A stretch of DNA of 64,000 nt, taken from contig NC_081844.1 in the NCBI RefSeq assembly GCF_963259705.1, forward strand, positions 15,299,715 to 15,363,714, given 5' to 3'. This document shows positions 12,608 to 24,700 of the stretch, in pieces; position 1 is the stretch's first letter, and every line of letters starts with the position of its first letter. Source of the DNA: Myotis daubentonii (Eukaryota > Chordata > Mammalia > Chiroptera > Vespertilionidae). The translations under genes and the position numbers were made by a program. The notes beneath the pieces were generated by a model. The model was not told the DNA's origin and searched no databases. It was given only the letters and a program-made list of their open reading frames with translations.

Positions 12608-14339
12608 TGACCTTGCGGGGAGGGGTGGGGAGTCTGCTCAACCTTGAACTCAGCGCTGCAGGCAAGCAATAATCAATAGCTGCAGTTTAACTAACCTTTA
12701 CTCTCTGCCTTACAGCAGGGCATCTGGCTCAGAGTCCACCCAGGTCCCAGGCCTGTGGCTAAGAGCCCCTTTCAGGGAGGCCCAGGAGGTCCTGAGGCTT
12801 TGCCCTTCCCCCAACCTCCCCAAATGCACACTTTCCCCTCCTCCAGCACCTGCTCTCTCTACCGTCCCCCAGCCAGCAGTGACTGGGGACTCTCCAGCCA
12901 CCTTTCCAGGCTTGGCATTGCCATAGCACTGCACTGACTCATGTCACAAGGCAGCAGGGATTTGAGAGAAAGGAAAAGTGGGGACACTAAGACCATCAGA
13001 ACTTCTGGAGTCATCTTGGCGGTCTGCTTCACATTGCAGCTGGGAAACGAGGGGCTGGTATCTCTAAAGCCATACAATCAGCAGGTGGCCGAGATGAAAC
13101 TGGACGGTTTCTTGATTCCCAGTCGGCACCAGCCCCACCTGATTCATTACATTATCTCCCTCCTTGCTTCAGTGGAATCATGCATAGATTTTAAGATTTG
13201 TAGATTGCTTTATAAGGCTTTGAATACCCAAGGAAATAGTCAAGGGAACCGACACCTTGGATGTCATCTTCCAATGTCCCTGGGGCCCCCAACCTGAAGT
13301 GTTTATTCTCCAAACTTCTTTACTTCTGTCTGTACCCCCCGCAGGATACTTCCGTTTCAAAAAGGCAGTATCTGAACCTGGTCCGTCTGGGTCTGATCTC
13401 TCTCTATATGTAAGAGAACTTGTCTGCTCCCTTAATAAACCAGGTCCATTCCTTCAAGAGGAGAATCCTGATTAGACTGACACTTTCCCCACCTCCCCCC
13501 ATGGGGATCAATGCTGAAAATGCAGCCACCCACAAACAGTGGCTCCTTATTCTCAACTGATCCAACCGTGACACAACATCTTTCAATTTCCTATAGTTCA
13601 GCAAAGAACCAGGCCAAGGCATTTAAACAGGGCCCCTCAGCAGCTTAGGTCGGCGGGGGAGAATAACATGAGACCAGATAGAGGTTCATAAAGTCCAAGT
13701 CCCTGGCTTTCAGTGGGGAAGGGGGTAGCCTGGCGGTAGGGGTACTGTGTTGCGAGGTAGTGTCCCTATTTCCCGGAGCCTCTGTGAGAGCCTGGACTAT
13801 CTTCACCTTTCTCTGTTCAAACTGTTTGTGCTCTGGGCTTCTCCCAATGCCTTTTCCTGCTTGGTTCAGCTGCTGACTTATCTAGAGCTGTGAACCTAGT
13901 GTGGTGGTAGACCTTCTAGCCTGTTCCTAGCTCTGCACTCAGTCTCAAAGCCCATTCCTCCTCCTCACCCCAGGAGGTAACGAACACCAGGCATGTAGCA
14001 GGCACTGAGTAAATATTGGTGCCAGACTACAATATGGTAGGATCCCATGGTCAAAGGTAATTGGGTCATTTAAACAAACAGGCAAAGGAAAAGAAAAACT
14101 AAATGATGGCACACTCCTGTAACCAAGGCTATTCAATGGATGTAGCCTCCCCCAGAACAGCATGTGAGAACCAGTGAGACTGGCCGGCTTTCAAGGAAGC
14201 TCAGCACTCACGCTATGAAGCTGCTCACTTCTCCTGTAGCTCCACGTGAAAGCCATGTGGGTATGAATGTTGGAGGTGGGGGTGGAGAGGCATGAAAGAA
14301 CATGGAACTTTATGCAACCTAAAGAACGGACAAGGACAA
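12608..14339. other. Intergenic downstream of CHMP7, unassigned
   Basis: No exon recognised. In mammals the next gene downstream of CHMP7 is R3HCC1; I looked for its N-terminal coding exon on the minus strand here and in 1-12 kb and did not find it. Confidence 0.35.
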
Positions 14340-15678
14340 GCACGTGGGTTTTTTCTTTTAATTATTTACCAGATAAAAAAGAAAAAATAGTGATTGTATC
14401 TCTTCCCTCCCTACATTTCAGTTGACCCAGGTCCAGTGGGAGAGACATTTGTTGAAAGGTGATTTGAGCCCCTGGCCTGGAGCAAACTCGTCCCCTTGCC
14501 CGCACCACCTCAGGTGGGGGCCGAGGAGTGGCTCCAGGCAGGACTTGCATGGTGGCAGCAAAGTGGCAGTGTGGCTGTCCTCCTCTTCTCCCTGTTGCCA
14601 CAGCATCCAGACTCCCTCCTGTCTGTCCCACTACGCCATCCTCCCCCATTCATCAAAGGAGTAGGAAGATGGGGCTTGCGGAGGCAGGGCCAGGTGGAGA
14701 GCAGGACTGGGAGGCACGCAGCAGATCCAACAGAAGGCCCTGATCTTCTGCTTCTATTGCACAGCCTGGCTTAGGTCCCTGCCCTGATCAGTGGGCAGAG
14801 CGAAATGCTTCTGAAATTCAAAGAACCTGTTGTTGTGCCGGGCTCAAGGAGGGGAGGTGTGTTGTTGTGTGGCTTGTTCTGATACATGTATCTCCTTTAA
14901 GTTATTCCATGATGGGGCAAGGCAGATTATGCCTCTTTAAAAAAGCATACGGGATTTGGATACTTGGGGCCCTGCAGTCACCTGGGCTTTTCCCTTTCAA
15001 GTTCAAAAGTCCAAGACTAACCCTTTCTCCAGTCAGATCTTCTCCTGCTTAGAAGAGGCAACAGCAGCCACCACCACACAAGCTCCCTCCACGTCATGCT
15101 TCTCAGCCACTCAGGGTGAACTCTTTTTCTGAACACCTGGAGAATTTGACAAATGACCCTAGAAAAGAACCTTTTACACTGTATGTTTCTGCATAAAGTG
15201 GCAGCTGTTTGATTCTCATTCTTCTCATTACCAATGAAAGAAGAGTGGGACTGGATCAAGTTCCTTAACTGACCTCACAGACAGAATACATTCCTCTAAG
15301 AAACAGTGGGGGTGGGGGGAGAAGACTGATTTTGATTTAGCAAAGCTGCAAAACTTTCACCTCCATTGGTGGGTAAAGACAAACCTAACGGAGCCAATGG
15401 CAAGAACTGCAGGCTATGAGAGACGACAGGGCAAACACAGAACTGTATAAATTGTGGCATGATAAAGATGACAAGGCAGGTCCACAGCCAGCCGGGAGCA
15501 GGCCTCTGGAGCACGCGTCCAGAAACGATCTGTCCTGTAGTACGTGGCAGCATCCAGATAAATCAGAGCGGCTCTCCTTCCTCCTCTGAGGGTTTCCCAT
15601 TTAAATAACTATGTACACACATACAAGCCGGTCTCTCTTTTATAGGAAGGTCCTTCACTTGAGAGTCATACAATGGCT
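14340..15678 (-). other. CHMP7: Probable CHMP7 3' UTR
   Basis: This stretch lies directly downstream of the CHMP7 stop and contains no recognised mobile insertion, unlike its surroundings, which fits a transcribed 3' UTR. The 3' limit is inferred from an ATTAAA signal near 14360; transcript data would fix it. Confidence 0.4.
14357..14362 (-). promoter_or_regulatory. Candidate CHMP7 polyadenylation signal (ATTAAA)
   Basis: TTTAAT on the plus strand is ATTAAA on the gene strand. It is the best-placed of the weak candidates; no canonical AATAAA was noticed between the stop and here. Confidence 0.3.
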
Positions 15679-15731
15679 TTAGACAGTCGGTTCCAATTGC
15701 CTTTTTGGAGATTTCCTGCTTGGGACCAAAC
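15679..15731 (-). CDS. CHMP7: CHMP7 coding exon 10 (last), stop codon
   Basis: Acceptor TTGCAG, then codons for the end of residue 434 through 450 ([16 protein letters not shown]) and TAA at 15679-15681. The human protein ends with a few more residues after EPT, so the bat stop comes slightly earlier. Confidence 0.93.
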
Positions 15732-18700
15732 CTGCAAGGAGAGAAAATGATGAACATGACACCAGGAAGACCTTTAAGATGGAGGCATCCCAGTGTGAAG
15801 GCACTGAGTCCTAATACATACAAGAAACCCGCAGCTCCCTTACCGGGCTCTGGGACCCTGGCAACTAAGTAACTGGGCTGGGACTCATCAACCCTGTGTG
15901 GCTCTGGTCAGCCAGAGGGCCCCAGGCCCACCAGCAGCTCTGGGAATACAGCTCCATACCTCCATCTGATAAGGACAGTTTCTCAAGTTCAGCTTCAAGT
16001 TCAGCGTCCGAGATCCTAGGGACAGGCACACTGTTGGTATAAAACAACTCATGGGGGTTGTCGGGCAGATCCAAAGGTTCTTTGGTGGTATCCTGAAGAA
16101 GGATGTCCAACTCCTTCTCTAGTTCCTCATTGTCAAAATCTGGAAAGAAAAGACAATATGAGGACATATACTGCCCAGCTGCCCAGGGAGAAAATGCATT
16201 TAGGATTCAAGGACTGAGGACAGCACAACTCAGCTCAGCTTTACAAAGGAAGTCCAAGCCTGCTATGGCTGGGTGGCTCAGTTGGTTGGAGCATCGTCCC
16301 ATATACCAAAAGGCTGTGGGTTCAGTCCCTGGTTGAGGCGCATGCAAGAGGCAACCGATTGATATTTCTCTCTTACATTGATGTCTGTCTGTCTGTCTCT
16401 CTGTCTGTCTCTCTCTCTCTCTTCCTTCTTCTCTCTAAATATATCCTTGGGGTGAGGCTTTAAAAATAAAGTCCAGGCCTCCTTGCCGGTAAAAGAAAAA
16501 ATCATGTGGCTGGTCAGTGTGGCTCAATGGGTTGAGTGTCACTCCATGCATCAAGAGGCCGTTTGTTAAATTCCCTGTCGGGCGGGGCACATGTCGATGT
16601 GGGCTCGATCCCTAGTAGGGGCATGCAGGAGGCAGCCAATCAACGTTTCTCTCTCTCCCTCTCCCTTCCTCTCTCTCTCTCTCTCTCAAATCAATAAAAC
16701 ATATTTTTAAAAAAGAAGGTATATTTTGCTAACCCCACAGAACTGACCCTGCCTGGGGAGAAGCATCTTCCAGTCAGAAGCCTAGTCAGTAAGGGGCGCT
16801 GGAGCACAGCGGGAGGAACTGACAACTCCTCCGGAGTAGCCTGTGAATAAGGGAGAGGGCAGGGAAGGAGAGCCCTGCCTGCACCAGGAAGGCAGATCCA
16901 TGGCCAAACCTACCAAGTACAAGGGAATGAAGTCCTCTTAGGAAGGAAGAAGGAAGGAACCAGTGTCAACTCACCTAAGCCATTGGTTACCCCACCAGCC
17001 AGAGTCTGAGAAACTTCATCCTGGGTGTCACACAGCTGTAAGGGAAAAGCACAGGCCTTGAGCTGAGTGATATCTCTTTGGGTCTCAGTGTTCAGGGTTG
17101 CAAAGTAATGCTATCCCATCCGAAAATCAAGGAAGGCTTCCTCAAGTTCACAAGAGAGAGGCCAGCCTGGGGAAAGAGGAAACCCAAGAGTCCCATCTGC
17201 CCTCAGGACTTCCTTCTGCAGAGTCCCTCCCAGCGCCTTCCCGCACCTCCTGGATCTGGTCCACCAGGCTCTCTGCCTTCTCCACGGTGACATCCTTCAT
17301 GGAGAGTTTTAGGGCTCCTACCCCAGCCTGATAAGCGTTGAAAACCTAAGGAGCAAGCAGTTATTAGTGCAAATGAAGAACATTGGACAAAACACATACA
17401 ATGTTGTTTCTCTCCAAAGGATAGCTTTGGGGTCTGAAGGTTGTGGGTTATTGTTAAGCTGATTAACATTGTTTCATCTCTGAAGAACAGCTTGGGTGTT
17501 TTTTTGCTACCCACGCTTGATTCACCCCACATCCCCCCGGGGCCAAAGCTTCCCAACAAAAGAGGCTCAGGCAGCCATATCCTTAAAGAACCCAGGCCTC
17601 CTCCAAACAGCAGAGCCGCAGGGGAGGGGATGAGAGGGTGCCGGATGGACCAGACAAGTGCTGGGGCAGCGGGGCAGTGGCTACCATCTGATCCGTCTGG
17701 GAGGCATAGATCCGGTCCAGGATGCCTTGAACAGTGTCCAGCTTGGCATGCAGGGCCTCAATGCGCTTCTCCGTCCGCTGTTTGGCTTTGAGAGACCTCA
17801 GTGCCTAGGGGAGCATGGAGACTTGGTCAGACTGGGCAAAACGAAGGGCCAGAGGAAGACAGCTGTTCCCACATGCTAAGATCATCCCATTTGTAAAATA
17901 AGCTGTGGTGCCTGGGCCACCCTCTCTGACAGCTGAGGCACCTGTCACTGCCAGCCGAGGGCGCAGGTACACAGCTGGGGGGGGAAGAAAACTTACCAGC
18001 TGCTTCTTTCCTGCTCGGCATGCTCGGCGGGCTTCTTCCTTACACCTGTGAAGCAAAGGGACAGAGCGGGATGACAATGCACAGGATGGGGTGGAGGTAC
18101 CTCCAGATCTGAAGATCCATACATTCCACCCAATGGCAAGAAAAACGATGCCCGACAGCTCACTGCCAAACACTTGCAAGTTGAGAAATAAGCCCGAGAA
18201 CCCACAGGGGGAGAGAGCATGCCAACAAGGCCTCTGAGAGCCAGGAGTTCGGAAACAGATATCTAACACCAATGACGACTTTGGACACATCCCGTGGGTT
18301 TCTCCCAGGTAAGATGGAGTGAACAAGTACATCTTAATCCAGTGTCTATAAATCCTACTTTTTAGAGAAGTGTTCTGTGGCACAGACGCCTTGCACGGTC
18401 ATGGTCATGCGAGGGGAAGAGCAGGAGTCCCTCAGACACCTCTCAAAGGCAGAGACTTGTCTTATTCCCTGTTCTAGCCAAGTCCTCAAGACAAGGCCTC
18501 GCTCAAAAAATATTGAGTAAATGGATACTGGTGTGGGAGAGCATAAACATACTGTGATTGGTCATAATCTTTGGAGGAAGACTTAAAATTCATTTTTTCT
18601 CCTTTGTGATATTCTGTGCAGTGAGTAGTTTTGTAATTAACAACAACAACAAAAAGATAACCCTTTTATTTTAAAGAGCCCACAGACACCAATTCTTTGC

Positions 18701-21700
18701 TGGCTGTGGGCAGCAGGGTGGGTTGGGGCACTCGGCTCAGGGGTAGTTACCTCTCTGCTTCCTGGGATAAGGACTCCACTTTGCGCGAGAGCAGCTGTTC
18801 ACTCTGCATCAGCTGGTACACCCCAACATCTACGTCGTTGACAGGAGAGACCTTGGCATGTGGCCCCCGGGCAAACTTTACAATCTAAGGGACAGGGACA
18901 AATTACTGCCGCCCCTCCCACAAATGCTGAGACACCCCCAGGCAGGAATGCTGGTGGCATGTCTGCACACCCTCAATGGGTCATCGGGGAGTCAGTGAAT
19001 GAACAGCTAACTCCATACCTTTTCCCCATTCTGCTCGAGGACTGTGACTCTCTTCTCTTTCTGTAGCTGCAGCAACACCAAGTAGAAGGTCCTCTCGTCG
19101 GGACAGGGGCCCACACAGAGGGTGCTCAGCTCCGACAGGGCCACCACAGGGTGGGAGGAGAGAGGGGAGTTCTGATACAGACGATACACCTCCTCAGCCT
19201 TCTCCTGCAGGGAAGGCGAAACACGCTCACGGGCCTGACCACCACCCACAGAAGCCAGTGAGCCCTGACCCCCTGCTTCCAAACAACACTCACTTAGGGC
19301 AAAAGCAGAGGGTGCCATACTGTCTTCCCTAAAGTGGCAGCTTTGGAAAAGAAACAGGATTTGTGTTTTTTAAACGCTGGAGGAGTTTGGTGAATACGGG
19401 TGAAATGAGGTACATGATATACTGGAAGCCAGCACTATGCTTGCACCTCATCTGGGGCTTTATATTTAGGTGTCTCCCTGGCGCATGGTTCCCCAAGGGA
19501 AGAATGAGCGGTGCGGTGTGGTGGAACGGCCAGGAACGACAGCTGATACCTGGTGTCAGCCCAGCCTGTGCAACCCCAAACCAGTCCATCTCACTGGTGC
19601 TCAGCATCCCGCTCACAAACTGAAGGCCTCTAAATTCCCTTCCAATCTTGGTCTGTGCTTTTGTATGCCAACTGGCAATACTGCAAATGAGAACATTATA
19701 GTTCTCAAGAGAGAAGTATGAGACAAAGAGGCAGGACAGGCTTTTTGCGAGAAGTCTAAGAAATAAAGATTTCAAGAAAGAATGCCCCTGTGTTCCTCCT
19801 ACATGCAAATTACTCTTTCAGTCTTCTGCACACCAGAAATATTCACTGAACACTGGGAAAATATAGGGAGGGAATAGCCAGGAATCTGGGAGGAGAGAGG
19901 AGAGTTCTGATACAGATGAGGTTGATATAGGAGGTCGTTTGGCAACAAATGGTTGTTGCAGGGTGAGTGAGTCTCTAGGTGAAGCAAATGGGCCGGGCAT
20001 TTCAGGAAGAAGGGTGATCAAGAGCAATGGCAGGAAGTCCGAGTCAACGTGGTATTTATAGGTCAGGTGGGAAGGGGAAAGAGTAGAGGCTCTTCTATCT
20101 TGTACAAGTGTGGCATCTCCTATGCTGTCCTTCATCTGGCAGATGGTGGGGAGTCAGTGAAGGGAAATGACATGGCTAGATTAACAGAGATCTAGCTGAC
20201 AACTGGGAAAGGATGGGTTGTAGGAGTTAGGCTTAGAGGGAGGGGAAACATTTAAGCAAGAGGATATGAGGGACTGAACAGAGACAGAGAAAGGATGGAT
20301 TCAAACAACATTCAGAAGATAAAGCTGGCAGGCCATGGTAACTGGGTGTGAAGTCTAGCAGGACTCCTGGGTTCTGGCTTGAGTGACTGGGTCAATGTGA
20401 TCCTATTAGTTAATAGCAAGAATACAGGAGTAGAAAACATAATTTAAATGAAAGACAAAACATTCTATGTTAGATATGTTAGTTTAGGATGCCTGAGGTA
20501 CATCCAAGAAAACCTATACAGCATATAAATGGATATACAAATCTGAAGCTCAAGGAGATGCCCAAACAGGAGGTAGAAGGTGATTAAAATCACAAGGAAA
20601 TTCATAGAGTGAAGTAATAGACTGAAGGAAGACCAACGTTTAAGAGATGTAGGAGCTCACAAATGAGATCCAGAAACACCGCTCAGGAAGAACCAAGGAG
20701 AACCCACGGTATAATGACAACAAAGTCAGGGAAATGGAAAATGTTAAGGACTGGTCAATGGTGTCAAAGGCAGCAGAAGAGTCTACTAAGATACAACCTA
20801 AAGTTTTCCTCGGATTGACTGCCCCAGTAGATAACAACTCTTAGTATAAAGTTACAGGATGGTATCAATACACAAATAGATTAATGGCACCCAACATTTT
20901 AAATAAGTGATGTTAAAACAACGGGTTATCCATTTGGAAGAAAATAGTTTTTCCTCACCACATATACAAAAATGAATACTGAATTATTGAACTTTAAATG
21001 GAGAAAATGAAAGTGTCAAATAATTTGAAAAACATATTTTAAAAATTTTAAAGTAGAAGATGCCTTCCTAAGCAAGACCAGAAATTCAGTAGCCATAAAG
21101 AAAAATGTGAGCCTGGCTGGCGTGGCGTGGTGGTTGAGTGTCGACCTATGAATGATGAGGCCATGGCTCCATTCCTGGTCAGGGCACATGCCTGGGTTGC
21201 GGGCTTGATCCCCAGTGCGGGGCGTGCAGGAGGCAGCCAATCAATGATTCTCTCTCATTATTGATGTTTCTATTTCTCTCTCCCTCTCCCTTCCTCTCTG
21301 AAATCAATAAAAATATATTTTTTAAAAAATGGAAACATCTGACTACAGAAATAGGAAAATTTCTATATGGTAAGGACATCATACATAAAAATAAAAAGCA
21401 AACAAGAGACTGAGAAACAGTATTTATAGGCCTAAACCTAAATACACATACACACATATATTTCATACATAGACAATTCCTATAAATTAATATAAAAGAT
21501 TAATAATCTAATGTAAAAACTGGATATAAATAGGCAATTCACAGAAGGGGATATGTAAATGGCTAATAGATAGTTGAAAAGATGCTCAAACCCTTTGATC
21601 TGATGAAGTATCATTTTTGTTCATCAAGTTGGCAAATTTTATAAGACTGATATTATCCAGTACTGACGGAGGATGTGGGGAGACTGGACACTTAATGCAG

Positions 21701-24700
21701 TCTAAAATGTACATATACATTTCCAGAAGTCAATTTCATAAAAATAAAAGAAGTACATAGATGTACAGACAAAGCTGTCAGATACATATTTTTTTTGTAA
21801 CGGAGAAATTGGAGTGACTTAACTGTCCATCCGTGTGGTAAGTACTGCATAAATTGTGGCATATTTATAGATTATCATGCAGCCATCCAAAAGAATGCAG
21901 TAAATCTATATTGTGAAGGGACCTGGAAAGATGCTCATGATACATTAGGGTGAAAAGAGCAAAAAGCAGGTTGCAGACCAACAGATAAAATAAGATTCCA
22001 CTTCTGGGGAAAAATGGAGTATATGTGCATACATATGTATGTATGTGCATATTCATTTATTTATTCAACAAATATTCATTGACTCTGTTCCCAGGGTCCC
22101 AGCAACTGCTCCCTTCTGGTAGAGGACAATAAATAAACAAACAAGTAGATAAAAATGTTCAGGAAGTACTGAATGCTAACAAGAAAACAGAATGTAAAGT
22201 AATATAATAGTGTGAGACAGAGTCAATGACAAATGTCTGTTAGCGCGTACACACACACACACACACAAACACACACGCCTGCGCGTCTGTGCACGCACCT
22301 GGGAAGGGAACATACCCAAAGAGACATAAACAGGATGAACAGAAAGGAAATTTTCATTTCTTTGTCTACTTTTTTAAAATAGCAAAATCAATGGGCAAAT
22401 TCTTCGTTTTGTACTTTTTTCAAATAAAAAATGACTGGTTGCTTTCTATAACTAGACTTGAGAAAATCAATTTACCTCAGAAGTAGGTTTTCTTTCTTTC
22501 AGAAAATATCCAGATAAGACCCTTTAGTTTCAAGGAGATAAATAAGTCTCCATCCCAGGAGAAAACAGTGAAGTCACCAAATATTAGAAAGCAGAATGAG
22601 ATTAAATAGTACATGTTCTGTTTAGTGACATACACTGGGTACAGATATAATAGGACCATGCCCCTACAGAGCTAGAAGATTTATTTTTCTACCGAAATAG
22701 GATTAAACTGCATTGCTGCCAACTATTAGGTGGTTCTTGGAAGACCTATGTAATTCCACTTCCACCTCCATCTCTGCCTTTGCTCTCAAAAGACTGAGTC
22801 CAAACTTTGTTTTTGGACTCGTGTGGGGATAAATGGATCTATCCCCCTTTGCTCCAGGTTGGAGACATTGAGGCAAGACTGCACAGAGGAATGGGGCTTG
22901 GCACGGAACCCCCCAAACCACCCTATAGTTTCTCTGGGGCCTTGGCTAAGCAGTGTGTTGGGGGATAACCATGAGGGAGGGGGTGGAGTGCCGTGGGGCA
23001 GAGAGGTGTCCCCCTGAAGAAAATAAGTACTGCTCAGTCAACAATCCTGGGGGGCTGGGAGAGGTGGTAGATTTTGGAGGCGTCCTTCTCAGTCTGAGGC
23101 AGCGAGGTTGGAGGTCTGCTGAGAGGAGGAGAAACGAGCTTCTCTGGGGCAGGGGAAGGGGGCTCCGAGCTGCATCCAGCTGTGTGGAAGCCTCCAGGGC
23201 CATGCAAGGACCCTGATGTTGGGTTTGACCTGCAGTTTCTAATATAGCTACTGTCTGCAGTATACTTCTGCAAAGTACACAGTTCAGGCACCTTGTATTC
23301 TCTCTCCCTTCCTCCCCCTCCCTACCCCTCTCTGTCTCTCAAAGGTTACTCTAATCTTGTCCACAGCAGTTTTGGTGGAGTGGTAGGGCTGAAGCAGGTG
23401 GGCACGAGGTCAAAGAGAGTGTGGGAGGCGAGGAAGTGGTGATGACAAAGCTTGGACGAGGAGGAGACAGAGCGGGAACCAGGCAGCGGCCCAGGTCCCA
23501 CACAGGAGTCGAGTGGGTTTAGAGGCTGAAGGTGGTGAGCACCAAAGAGAGGGAGATGGCCCAGGGCTGTCAAAGGGGACTCAATTTTGGTGATAGGGTG
23601 ACTTTCTCCGGCAGGAATGGAGGCTGTGGGGTTGATCTAAGGTGGTGGATTTGCTGGTGCCCCTGTTGTGGACCGGGAGAGCGGCAAAGGAGCTGAGGGT
23701 ACAAGGAGGGAAGCAGGCATAGCTGCATGCTCTAGGCCAGTGATGGCGAACCTTTTGAGCTCGGCGTGTCAGCATTTTGAAAAACCGTAACTTAACTCTG
23801 GTGCCGTGTCACATATAGAAATTTTTGATCTTTGCAACCATAGTAAAACAAAGATTTGTATTTTTGATATTATTTTATATATTTAAACGCCATTTAACAA
23901 AGAAAAATCAACCAAAAAAATGAGTTCGCGTGTCACCTCTGGCACGCGTGTCATAGGTTCACCATCACTGCTCTAGGCTGAGGAGGGAAACAGGCCAGGA
24001 GGCCGACTGACCAGGAGAGCAGGACGGGATCAGGGCCTGGTGGCCTGTAAGGCCTGTAGTAAGCTCGAATGGGGAAGGTTATAGCCAGAGAAGAGAACAT
24101 CTGAACCTAGTTTGATTTGTGCCAAAGCTGATAGTCACAAGGTCCTCAGGAATCCTGGGAAATGCTTGTCAGTAAACTACAGAAGGCAAAGCATTTTCTA
24201 AATGTTTAGCTTATCACGAATCTGTACAAATACAGAAAATAATCAACTGTATGTTACTGACAATTCCTAGACAGAGAATCACCTTTGAGATGTCGCAGTC
24301 CAACTAACAACTAAACAATGCTACAGAATGAAGTCCGGAATAAGGGCGGTTAGGTGAACTCAGTTACTGCCCATCACCATGTAAAAAACTATGTCCTTCT
24401 TCTAGTGGTGCCTGAAGGGGTGTGGAGGAGCCGTCAGCACACCAGAGGACACCCGCCCTCCCTCCCGAGCACCCACCTTGAGCAGCTCCACAGCCACGAG
24501 CACCTCCTCAGCAGGAACCTTATTATCCCCGAGCACGTTGGAAAGAGTCCACTTGAGGGGCTTCAGCAGGAAGACTCCGACCCCCCAGGAGATCCAGCTG
24601 CTGTCTACGCTAGCCATGAAGTCTGACTCCCGCTGCAGCTCCCCGCGACTGCAAAGGAAGAAAAGGGCATGCAGTAGGCGTAACACAATGTCCCATTCCA

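Larger units (their letters stand above)
16140..16974 (-). other. CHMP7 intron 8 with two Ves SINEs
   Basis: An 835-bp intron of which about half is two same-orientation Ves SINEs lying antisense to the gene. GTGAGT donor and CCAG acceptor bound it. Confidence 0.9.
19205..24476 (-). other. CHMP7 intron 2
   Basis: About 5.3 kb. It holds a Ves SINE (21111-21327), old L1-like DNA around 21340-22060, a CA repeat (22251-22276) and an nhAT element (23738-23970). The stretches 19330-21100 and 22280-23730 show nothing I recognise. Confidence 0.85.

Noticed and set aside
17805..18383. 192-residue minus-strand frame
   Set aside because: It runs through exon 5 of CHMP7 in the reading frame but past both splice sites; the extra parts are intron.
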